A DNA stretch of 64,000 nucleotides, taken from positions 1-64,000 of the forward strand of contig MTOU01000012.1 in NCBI GenBank assembly GCA_002011745.1, written 5' to 3'. The notes beneath the pieces are model-generated. The model searched no databases. It worked only from the letters and a program-made list of their open reading frames with translations, and had not been told where the DNA came from. Below are positions 19,495-26,665 of this stretch, one piece after another; the stretch's first letter is position 1; every line of letters starts with the position of its first letter. This DNA comes from Nitrospirae bacterium JdFR-85. GTDB taxonomy: Bacteria; Nitrospirota; Thermodesulfovibrionia; Thermodesulfovibrionales; JdFR-85. A program made the position numbers and the translations under genes.

Positions 19495-20385
19495 TTATCT
19501 CTTTTTCCATCTCCTATGAATCCATAACCACTCTGAAGGATTCTCTATAATGTATTTTTCAATATATGAATGCAATACAGAGACTGCTGATACAAGATTG
19601 TTCTCTTGAGGCCCATTCTGTAGACCTTCTATTTCAGGATATATCTTTATAGTATGTCCTTTTCCATTCCTCTGTATAAACACAGGAAGTACAGGAACTC
19701 CTGTCTTCTTTGCTATCAGTACAGGTGCCTTTGTTGACCAAGCAGGGCTTCCAAGAAAATCAATCAATATCCCTTCTGAAGGAACAACACTCTGGTCAAT
19801 CAAGATCCCCACAGCCTTATTCTCCCTCAGTGTAGACAGTATCTGTTTTATAGCTCCATGTTTGTAAATGATGCTATTTCCGTAGCTTTTTCTCACTCTT
19901 TCTACCAAAGCGTTTATGTAGGGATTGTTGATTCTTCTTGCTACTACCCTTAGAGGTACAACTCTATAAGAGGCTGTGAGGGCAAGGAGTTCCCAGTTGC
20001 CACAGTGTCCAGTTATAAAAAGTATACCTTTGTTTTTCTGCTGTGCCTTTTTGATATGTTCAATTCCCTCGATGTTTATATTCTTAAGGACCTCTTCTCC
20101 TCTTCCATGATAGACCTTTATTATCTCTACCAATGAACGACCGAGATTCTGGAAGGTCTGTTTTACTACTAAAACAGGATTTGTACTGTTTGGAAGATAG
20201 CCTTTTGAGACAGCTCTTTTTACATTCTCTATAGCTATCTTTCTTCGTGAGCGCCACAGAAGAAATACCACTGTACCAATCATTGCCCCAATCATTCGGG
20301 CTAATCCGAGAGGCATAATGGCTACAGGCAATGTGAAGATATAGAGAATAAGGGCCTGCAGTAGAAATACACCCTTTCTTATCAC
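19495..20385 (-). CDS. Lauroyl/myristoyl-type lipid A acyltransferase (LpxL/HtrB family)
   Basis: Inner-membrane late acyltransferase of 296 residues. The N-terminal hydrophobic helix (about 8-40) is followed by the catalytic HX4E motif in TGHCGNWELLAL and conserved downstream blocks (LIDQSVVPSEGILIDFLG). It transfers acyl chains to a lipid A precursor, consistent with an outer membrane. The ATG overlaps the stop of the upstream Lon-like gene by 4 bases, so the two are coupled. Exact acyl specificity cannot be told. Confidence 0.88.
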   Translation of the reverse strand: MIRKGVFLLQALILYIFTLPVAIMPLGLARMIGAMIGTVVFLLWRSRRKIAIENVKRAVSKGYLPNSTNPVLVVKQTFQNLGRSLVEIIKVYHGRGEEVLKNINIEGIEHIKKAQQKNKGILFITGHCGNWELLALTASYRVVPLRVVARRINNPYINALVERVRKSYGNSIIYKHGAIKQILSTLRENKAVGILIDQSVVPSEGILIDFLGSPAWSTKAPVLIAKKTGVPVLPVFIQRNGKGHTIKIYPEIEGLQNGPQENNLVSAVSVLHSYIEKYIIENPSEWLWIHRRWKKR

Positions 20386-22796
20386 TTCTTATTCTCTTCT
20401 CCCTCTTTATCCTTCTTCTCTTTTAATGCCTCTCTTATTTCTGTTAGTCTCTTTTCTACAAGATAATTAAAGGTTCCTTCTGGATATGAGCCATCAGGCT
20501 GAAGCTCTCCTGCAGGAATGCCCATAAGAAGTTCTATTCCTTCTTCTATCCTGTTTATGGCATAGATATGAAATTTTCCTTCTTTCACAGCCTCTACAAC
20601 CTCTTCTCTCAACATCAGATTTTTCACGTTTCTTTCAGGAATGATTACTCCATGAGAGCCATCGAGTCCTCTCAGTTTGCAGAGATAGTAAAACCCTTCA
20701 ACCTTTTCATTCACCCCTCCAATAGGTTGGACATTTCCATTCTGGTCCATGGAGCCTGTTATTGCAAAATTCTGTTTTATAGGTACACCTGAGATAGCGC
20801 TCAGCAATGCATACAGCTCTGCACAGGTTGCGCTGTCACCTTCTATCATTCCATAGAGTTGTTCGAATGTTATTGATGCGGACAGGCTGATCGGTTTATT
20901 CCTTGCATACATCCTACCAAGATAATTTGAGAGGATGAGTATTGCCTTCTCATGAATTTTCCCAGATAGTTTACTTTCTCTCTCAATATTCACCACACCT
21001 GCCTTTCCAGTATAGACAGTGGCTGTGATTCTCGAGGGTTTACCAAAACTATAGTCTCCCAAGTCTAATACAGCCAGTCCGTTTATCTGACCAACCTTTT
21101 CTCCCGAGGTTTCCACTATCAGAGTTCCCTCGGCCATCAGTTCCTGTAACTTTTCTTCTATTCTGTTATGTCGGTATATCTTCTCATTGATTGCCTTTTT
21201 CACATGTTTATCTGAGACTATTTTTGCCCCTTCTTTTTTAGCCCAGTAGTGTGATTCCCTAATAAGATCTGATATATCACTGAATCTGGAAGAGAGCTTT
21301 CCTTGATGCTCTGCCAGTCTTGAACCAAACTCTACCACTTTTGCAACACCTGAGCTATCAAAGGGTAGCAACCCTTCTTCCTTAGATTTAGTGGCTACAA
21401 AACTTGCGTAGTTAAGAACATTCTCTTCATTACGATCCATCATATTGTCGAAATCTGCCTTTACCTTGAAGAGTTCTTTGTATTCTTCATCAAGATTATA
21501 GAGGAGATAATAGATGAAGGGATTACCAATCAGTATTACCTTCACATCTAGGGGAATAGGCTCTGGTTTCAACATCGCAGTGGTAACAAGCCTATACTGT
21601 TCCCAAATATCCTCTATCTTGACCTCTCTGTTCCTCAAGGCCCTTTTAAGGGCATCATAGGAGAAAAGATTTCTTAGTAGATCAAGGGCATTTACCACTA
21701 AATAACCACCATTTGCCCTATGAAGTGCCCCTGCCTTTATCATTGTAAAATCTGTTACAGCTACCCCGTATTGGAATTTATGTTCTATTCTTCCAAATAG
21801 ATTGTAATAGGTAGGGTTTGATTCAAAGATACAGGGTGCTCCCTTTAGATTTGCATTGTTTACTATAACATTCACTGAGTATCTGGCAAAGTTTGCTTCC
21901 TGTTTGGGCATCTTCATAAAAGGCAGAGGAGGGGAACTCTCCTCTGTCTGTGCCTTGAAATCATCAATATTATTTAGAATGTCTTCTTTTACCTCTTCAA
22001 GATAGTTTATCAGCTTCTCATTACCAGCATATTTGTTTTTTAATTCATCTATCAGACTACCCAGTACTGAAAGAGCCACTTCTCTTTCAAGTTTTTTCAA
22101 GAGTTCCTTGACAAGTTTTTCTCCGGCCTTAAGGGCCCTTACCACATCATCCAATTTTTCTTGTAACTGTTTACCTATCTGTTCGATTTTCTTTTTGGTT
22201 TCTTCATCCAATGACTGAAATTCTTCCTCAGTTAATGGTTCTCCCGTCTTTTTCACAGGTACGATAAAGAAGCCACCCATCGACCTCCTTATGGTAAATC
22301 CCTTTGATTCAGCTTCTTCCTCTATGGCTGAAAAGAGGTCTTTCTGTCGTTTTTGGAATTCTTCAAGTATTTTCTGTTTCTGTTTCTCATACTCCTTTGA
22401 TTCAAAGACCTTTGGAATTTCCACCTTCAGAGAATGGAGTAACTCTTCCATATCCTTTTTGAATTCTATGCCCCTGCCTGGTTCAAGTGATATAGCCATT
22501 GGGCTATCCGGGTCTTTGAAGTTATATACATATACCCAGTCAGGAGGTACAGGCTCAGTCTCAGCCTTCTTTTTTATTAAGGCACGTATTGTGGAGGTCT
22601 TGCCTGTGCCTGGCTCACCAAGGACATATATATTGAATCCCTTTGACTGTAAAGACAGGCCAAAGTCAATGGCATGCAAAGCCCTCTGTTGACCAATGGT
22701 TCCTTCAAAAGGTGGAAGTTCCTCTGTAGTTTTAAAGGTGAATATCTTTGGATCACAACTTCTGTAAAGATCATCTGGTGAAAGTTTTCTTGCCAT
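20382..22796 (-). CDS. Lon-related AAA ATP-dependent protease (YcbZ/AAA_32 type)
   Basis: An 804-residue protein with a Walker A VLGEPGTGKTST near residue 58 and a long helical insertion (about 150-290). A C-terminal Lon protease domain carries the serine in EGDSATCAELYALL and the lysine in GGVNEKVEGFYYL, so the Ser-Lys dyad is intact. The start motif PDDLYRSCDP is typical of the family. Such proteins are soluble Lon-like proteases of poorly known substrates. It lies in a minus-strand run xerD, protease, acyltransferase with gaps of 8 and -4 bases. Confidence 0.92.
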   Translation of the reverse strand: MARKLSPDDLYRSCDPKIFTFKTTEELPPFEGTIGQQRALHAIDFGLSLQSKGFNIYVLGEPGTGKTSTIRALIKKKAETEPVPPDWVYVYNFKDPDSPMAISLEPGRGIEFKKDMEELLHSLKVEIPKVFESKEYEKQKQKILEEFQKRQKDLFSAIEEEAESKGFTIRRSMGGFFIVPVKKTGEPLTEEEFQSLDEETKKKIEQIGKQLQEKLDDVVRALKAGEKLVKELLKKLEREVALSVLGSLIDELKNKYAGNEKLINYLEEVKEDILNNIDDFKAQTEESSPPLPFMKMPKQEANFARYSVNVIVNNANLKGAPCIFESNPTYYNLFGRIEHKFQYGVAVTDFTMIKAGALHRANGGYLVVNALDLLRNLFSYDALKRALRNREVKIEDIWEQYRLVTTAMLKPEPIPLDVKVILIGNPFIYYLLYNLDEEYKELFKVKADFDNMMDRNEENVLNYASFVATKSKEEGLLPFDSSGVAKVVEFGSRLAEHQGKLSSRFSDISDLIRESHYWAKKEGAKIVSDKHVKKAINEKIYRHNRIEEKLQELMAEGTLIVETSGEKVGQINGLAVLDLGDYSFGKPSRITATVYTGKAGVVNIERESKLSGKIHEKAILILSNYLGRMYARNKPISLSASITFEQLYGMIEGDSATCAELYALLSAISGVPIKQNFAITGSMDQNGNVQPIGGVNEKVEGFYYLCKLRGLDGSHGVIIPERNVKNLMLREEVVEAVKEGKFHIYAINRIEEGIELLMGIPAGELQPDGSYPEGTFNYLVEKRLTEIREALKEKKDKEGEENKK

Positions 22797-22804
22797 AAAC
22801 CCTC

Positions 22805-23686
22805 CTAAGCCCTTGGATGATATTTTTTATATATCTTTTTTAGTCTCTCTGAAGTTACCTTTGTATAGATCTGTGTGGTGGAGATATCAGCATGTCCAAG
22901 CATCTTCTGTATAGATCTCAGATCTGCCCCTCCTTCAAGTAGATGGGTTGCAAAGGAATGGCGTAATACATGTGGGGTTACCTCTATACCAGAGATCCTT
23001 CCGTACTGTTTCAATGTTTGCCAGAAACGTTGTCTTGTTAACCTTTGCCCCCTTTTAGATAAAAACAGATATGGAGACTCACCCCGCTTCAGAAGTTTAG
23101 GTCTTAGATGCCTGAGATACTCCTTTAATTTGACAAGGGTCTGTTCACTCACAGGTACAACCCTTTCCCTTGAACCCTTCCCTTTTATTCTAAGAAATCC
23201 AGCCTCAAGACTAACATCCTCTATTCTTAGATTCACCAATTCAGATACCCTAAGGCCAGAAGCATACATTAACTCGAGCATTACAAGGTCTCTTAATGCA
23301 AGTTCTCCCTTGTTTACAGAATTCAAAAGTTTTATAACTTCTTCAATTGTAAGTGCCTTAGGTAGAGATTGCCATCCTTTAGGGTTCTGTATACCCTCTG
23401 AAGGATCGTCCTTCCGGAAGCCCTCCAGTATCATATAACGACAGAGACCACGAATACTGGATAGATATCTGGAGATGGAAGATACAGAGTAGTTTCTGTT
23501 TTTCATATCTATAAGGAAGTCAAGGATGTCGCTTCTTTGAAAGGTGGCGATATTTTTATCCCTTTTTTTCAAAAATTCTATGAATGCACGTAGATCTCTT
23601 TCATAAGACTGGACTGTATTAAGACTTCTCTGTCTTTCTACAGTCATATAATCTAAAAAGCTTTCTAAGATCTTATTGTCTAACAT
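22805..23686 (-). CDS. xerD: Tyrosine recombinase XerD
   Basis: Site-specific recombinase that resolves chromosome dimers at dif with XerC. At 293 residues it has an N-terminal SAM-like core-binding domain and the catalytic residues Arg (ASGLRVSELVNL), His-x-x-Arg (HVLRHSFATHLLEGG), His (KMLGHADIS) and Tyr (TTQIYTKV). The sequence is more XerD than integrase and no mobile-element genes surround it. No second Xer protein is in the window. Confidence 0.93.
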   Translation of the reverse strand: MLDNKILESFLDYMTVERQRSLNTVQSYERDLRAFIEFLKKRDKNIATFQRSDILDFLIDMKNRNYSVSSISRYLSSIRGLCRYMILEGFRKDDPSEGIQNPKGWQSLPKALTIEEVIKLLNSVNKGELALRDLVMLELMYASGLRVSELVNLRIEDVSLEAGFLRIKGKGSRERVVPVSEQTLVKLKEYLRHLRPKLLKRGESPYLFLSKRGQRLTRQRFWQTLKQYGRISGIEVTPHVLRHSFATHLLEGGADLRSIQKMLGHADISTTQIYTKVTSERLKKIYKKYHPRA

Positions 23687-23747
23687 GATCTATAGATTTT
23701 ACAAATTTATGTCTATCTTAATCCAGTAATTATAGATTTTTGGACAG

Positions 23748-23777
23748 TTGACTTTTAGATTCATTTATTGTTATAAA
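23748..23777 (+). promoter_or_regulatory. Sigma-70 promoter for the dsrHEF-tusA run
   Basis: TTGACT (23748-23753), an 18-bp spacer and TATAAA (23772-23777), each matching 5 of 6 bases, lie 45 bp before the dsrH-like ATG. Confidence 0.6.
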
Positions 23778-23822
23778 ATTAAGCCACTTTTATTCAAATC
23801 AAAAAGAAGGAGGTGTGTGGCG

Positions 23823-24116
23823 ATGAAATTAGCTGTATTTGTTCATGAGTACAGGGAGCCAGAAATCCTTGACAGGTTAAAGGCAGAGAAGTTTGGCATC
23901 ATATTGGTACAGAACGGAGTTTATCACGCAACACTTAAGAAGAATGGTCAAACCTCTCCTCTTCTTTCAAAGGAGGCAGAGTTTTATGCCCTTTCAGAGG
24001 ATCTGGCTTCAAGGGGATTGTCTGATGATAAGGTTGATCCGAAGGTGAAAGTGGTTAATTATGAAGGTCTTGTTGATCTTATCTTCAATGATTATGAAAA
24101 GATTCTCTGGTTATAA
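23823..24116 (+). CDS. dsrH: DsrH/TusB-like sulfur-relay protein
   Basis: A 97-residue protein resembling TusB/DsrH (ILVQNGVYHATL, FYALSEDLASRGL, ending EKILWL). In known systems it is the B/H subunit of the TusBCD or DsrEFH hexamer that passes persulfide sulfur. It contains no cysteine at all, so it cannot itself carry sulfur. The ATG at 23823 is chosen for its AAGGAGG site; an upstream extension from 23748 is not credible. It is followed by dsrE- and dsrF-like genes. Confidence 0.85.
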   Translation: MKLAVFVHEYREPEILDRLKAEKFGIILVQNGVYHATLKKNGQTSPLLSKEAEFYALSEDLASRGLSDDKVDPKVKVVNYEGLVDLIFNDYEKILWL

Positions 24117-24127
24117 GGAGGTATATC

Positions 24128-24490
24128 ATGGGTAAACTAACCATAGGTACTTTTTCATCACTTGTAGGTTCTTTATCACTGGACTTTGCCGTTAAGCTTG
24201 CTGAGGCAGCAGTAAAGAAGGGGCATGAAGTAGATTTCTGGCTTTCTGGTAATGCTACGATGCTTGGTAAAAAGAATCAGAGTAAATTCAGAGATTATTC
24301 CTATCTTCTCGGTACTATTGAAGAATTACTCAAGACAGGGAAGTTTCAGATAACACTCTGTGAGGCATGTGGAAAGGCAAGAGGAATTCATAAGGAAGAC
24401 ATTATAGAAGGGATGAATATTTATAGTATGGACTGGTATCTTGCAAGCATGTATAATGCGGATAGAGTTATACATATAGGAGGTGAATAA
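24128..24490 (+). CDS. dsrE: DsrE/TusD-like sulfurtransferase
   Basis: A 120-residue DsrE-fold protein. Cys78 in LCEACGKARG is at the place of the persulfide-carrying cysteine of DsrE/TusD, with a second cysteine at 81. It should accept sulfur from TusA and pass it to a DsrC/TusE partner, which is not in this window. Its TAA-containing end overlaps the next ATG by one base. Confidence 0.88.
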   Translation: MGKLTIGTFSSLVGSLSLDFAVKLAEAAVKKGHEVDFWLSGNATMLGKKNQSKFRDYSYLLGTIEELLKTGKFQITLCEACGKARGIHKEDIIEGMNIYSMDWYLASMYNADRVIHIGGE

Positions 24491-24903
24491 TGGCAGTCAA
24501 AAAATATGCTTTTATAATTGAAAAACTTCCTTATAAGTCAGAGACATCGAGACTTGCCCTCACTCATGCCATTGCGAGTCAGACTGTAGAGATTCATCTG
24601 GAGGAAGGAGAGAGTGTAGAGCCTGTTATCGCCTTTGTGGGGGATGGAGTTCTTAATTGTCTTAAAGATCAGAAGGCGTTAGATATGTACGGTGTAACTA
24701 GCCAGGAGATGCATATCAAGAATGCCCTCTTGCTTGATCTAAAAGTGCTTGTATGTAAAGAGGACCTTGAGAAATATGGTCTTACTGAGGATGATATAAT
24801 TATGGATGCAGAAGAGATTGGTGGAGAGGTGACCACAGAGATTGTGCCTTTCTCAGAGATCATGAATGTGATAGAGACAGCTGACCAGGTGTTGTTCTTT
24901 TAG
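24490..24903 (+). CDS. dsrF: DsrF/TusC-like sulfur-relay protein
   Basis: A 137-residue DsrE-family protein similar to TusC/DsrF (AFVGDGVLNCL, LKVLVCKEDLEKYGL, ending TADQVLFF). With the two preceding genes it gives the full H-E-F set. The order differs from E. coli tusDCB and from the A. vinosum dsrEFH order. A 57-bp gap with a hairpin separates it from tusA. Confidence 0.87.
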   Translation: MAVKKYAFIIEKLPYKSETSRLALTHAIASQTVEIHLEEGESVEPVIAFVGDGVLNCLKDQKALDMYGVTSQEMHIKNALLLDLKVLVCKEDLEKYGLTEDDIIMDAEEIGGEVTTEIVPFSEIMNVIETADQVLFF

Positions 24904-24914
24904 TATTAGCAAAA

Positions 24915-24931
24915 AAGGGACATTGTCCCTT
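24915..24931 (+). terminator. Hairpin between dsrF and tusA
   Basis: AAGGGACA-T-TGTCCCTT is an 8-bp perfect inverted repeat without a following T run. It may attenuate transcription or stabilise the mRNA 3' end, rather than be a full terminator. Confidence 0.45.
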
Positions 24932-24960
24932 AACAGAATTGGTAAGGAGGAGTAAATAAG

Positions 24961-25212
24961 ATGGCTGATCTAAAGACAATGGAACCCAAAGAGACACTTG
25001 ATGTCCTTGGAAGAGTATGTCCTTACCCTTTGGTTTTGACTAAGAAGGCTCTTCAGAAGTTAGAAAGTGGTGATGTGCTGAAAGTGCTTACTGATGCTCC
25101 TGCTTCAGCAGAAGATACAATCCCCCGTTTCTGTGAAAAACAGGGGTATCCTGTTGAAGTGGTAAAACTTGAAGACAAAGGATATTGGGAGATTTATATC
25201 CAGAAGAAGTAG
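24961..25212 (+). CDS. tusA: TusA/SirA family sulfur carrier protein
   Basis: An 83-residue two-layer sandwich protein with the family's CPxP motif (GRVCPYPLVLTKKAL), whose cysteine carries persulfide sulfur. It is located directly after the DsrEFH-like genes with its own AAGGAGG site. It may serve dissimilatory sulfur metabolism or tRNA 2-thiolation; the context alone does not decide. Confidence 0.94.
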   Translation: MADLKTMEPKETLDVLGRVCPYPLVLTKKALQKLESGDVLKVLTDAPASAEDTIPRFCEKQGYPVEVVKLEDKGYWEIYIQKK

Positions 25213-25236
25213 TTGATTAATAAAATTTATATAATA

Positions 25237-25269
25237 GAAAAAAAGAGGCTCAGTGAGCCTCTTTTTTTC
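25237..25269. terminator. Bidirectional terminator between tusA and ferredoxin
   Basis: A perfect 16-bp inverted repeat (GAGGCTCA core with seven A or T on each flank) lies directly between the convergent tusA and ferredoxin genes. Confidence 0.93.
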
Positions 25270-25455
25270 TTAAATCTCTGTTATTGTGATTGCATCTGTG
25301 GGACACACACCGAGGCAGCTTTCGCAATAGAGACATTCTGAAGAGTTGGCAGGATTTGATTTTCCATCATTCATCTCAAATACCTCTTGAGGACAGATAT
25401 TTACACATTCTTCACAGCCCTCGCATTTGTCCATATCCACCGAGACAAAATACAA
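25270..25455 (-). CDS. 2[4Fe-4S] ferredoxin
   Basis: A small electron carrier with two cluster motifs: CEGCEECVNICP and CLYCESCLGVCP. The TTG at 25455 is chosen because an AAAGGAGGTG ribosome site ends 8 bases before it, giving 61 residues. The longer frame from 25491 or 25494 would translate that ribosome site as KGGEER. It is convergent with tusA and separated from it by a strong terminator. The redox partner is unknown. Confidence 0.9.
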   Translation of the reverse strand: MYFVSVDMDKCEGCEECVNICPQEVFEMNDGKSNPANSSECLYCESCLGVCPTDAITITEI

Positions 25456-25551
25456 CCTTTCTTCACCTCCTTTCTCAAGGATTTTAGCCATCAAAGATTT
25501 ATATTATAGCATCCAATGTCCTTCTTCAGCAATTATTTTCCAGTTTCTAAA

Positions 25552-26655
25552 TTATTTTCTTCTTAGGGTCATTAGGAGGATTTTTGAGAAATTGTCTAAT
25601 AAGAAGGGGTTGAAATCCTTGGAAGCCCTTGTTTTCATCATGGCCAGAATCTCTTTAGCCTCTAAAGCCCTCCTGTAGGGTCTTATACTCCTTAAGGCGT
25701 CAAAAAAATCTGATATTGCAACTATCTGGCTGCAGAGATGCTGTTTTCTATTTATAGTAGGGTATCCAGAGCCATCGTACTTCAAATGATGTTCCAATGC
25801 GACAATAGTTGCCAGAGGAGTAAGTCCTTCTATTCTGGAAAGATAGTTTGCTCCATAAATTGGGTGTTTCTTGATCTCTTCAAATTCCGGCTTTTCAAGT
25901 CTACCCCTTTTTTCCAGAACCTCTTGTGATACAAACAGTTTGCCCACATCATGCAGAAGAGCTGCAATTCCGATCTCGTGCAGCAGTTTTCCACTGAATC
26001 CAAGAGATTCAGCCTGAAACATTGAGAGTATTGCTACATTTGTAGCATGGGTATACGTATACTCACTGTAAGATCTGACTGGGCTTAGAAGCCGTAATAT
26101 ATAAGCCTCCCTCCTCAGGGTGATTAGAAAATTAATCACTATCTCTTCTAGTCCTGCAATATTTATGGGTTTAAATAAAGAGACATCATTGTATATCTCT
26201 CTTAGATGTTCTACTTGGGTTGAGGCAACACCATTAAAGGTTTCTTCATCAAGAGCCTCTTCTGCTCTGTCTGTAAGACTTACGTCTATTATGCCTGTCT
26301 TTATATGAGGATAGGCTTTGACTTCACGGGCTTGCTCAGCGAGGTCTACAACCAGTGCCTTTAGTTCTGAAATGCTTATGCCTTTAACAAAATCTATCCG
26401 TGAGATTCCCTTTCTCTTCATTCTCTTTATAAAACCTGCAATATGTAGACCTCCATTCTTAATAGGATTTTTATTTATTACAAGCTCATCTTCTATAATC
26501 AATATCTCAAGAGTTTCTCCTTTATCAAAAAATTGAGTCAGTAGCCCAAAGGCCTTCTTTACATAACTGTCTACTGAAGGATGATCACTTTTGTAGAGGG
26601 AACAATTTGATATTGCAGCCATAAGAGAATTTATAAAGGCTGTTGCTGTATTCAT
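25552..26655 (-). CDS. Cytoplasmic HD-GYP domain protein with shared N-terminal domain
   Basis: A 367-residue protein without membrane segments. Residues about 15-140 form a domain marked by YKSDHPSVDSY, FVKGISISELK and HIKTGIIDVS, also found in the next gene upstream. The C-terminal half is an HD-GYP domain with LLHDVGKLF and HHLKYDGSGYP, so cyclic-di-GMP hydrolysis is likely. The ribosome site GAGGTAGAGGAG is strong. It follows the HEAT-repeat gene by 10 bp, in an operon. Confidence 0.88.
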   Translation of the reverse strand: MNTATAFINSLMAAISNCSLYKSDHPSVDSYVKKAFGLLTQFFDKGETLEILIIEDELVINKNPIKNGGLHIAGFIKRMKRKGISRIDFVKGISISELKALVVDLAEQAREVKAYPHIKTGIIDVSLTDRAEEALDEETFNGVASTQVEHLREIYNDVSLFKPINIAGLEEIVINFLITLRREAYILRLLSPVRSYSEYTYTHATNVAILSMFQAESLGFSGKLLHEIGIAALLHDVGKLFVSQEVLEKRGRLEKPEFEEIKKHPIYGANYLSRIEGLTPLATIVALEHHLKYDGSGYPTINRKQHLCSQIVAISDFFDALRSIRPYRRALEAKEILAMMKTRASKDFNPFLLDNFSKILLMTLRRK

Positions 26656-26665
26656 CTCCTCTACC

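Noticed and set aside
22805-23686. xerD as an integrase of a mobile element
   Set aside because: Its length and motifs fit housekeeping XerD, there is no flanking tRNA or repeats, and the neighbours are core genes.
25455-25494. Longer ferredoxin start at TTG 25494 or ATG 25491
   Set aside because: It would translate a near-perfect AAAGGAGGTG ribosome site as coding sequence; the TTG at 25455 fits the site better.
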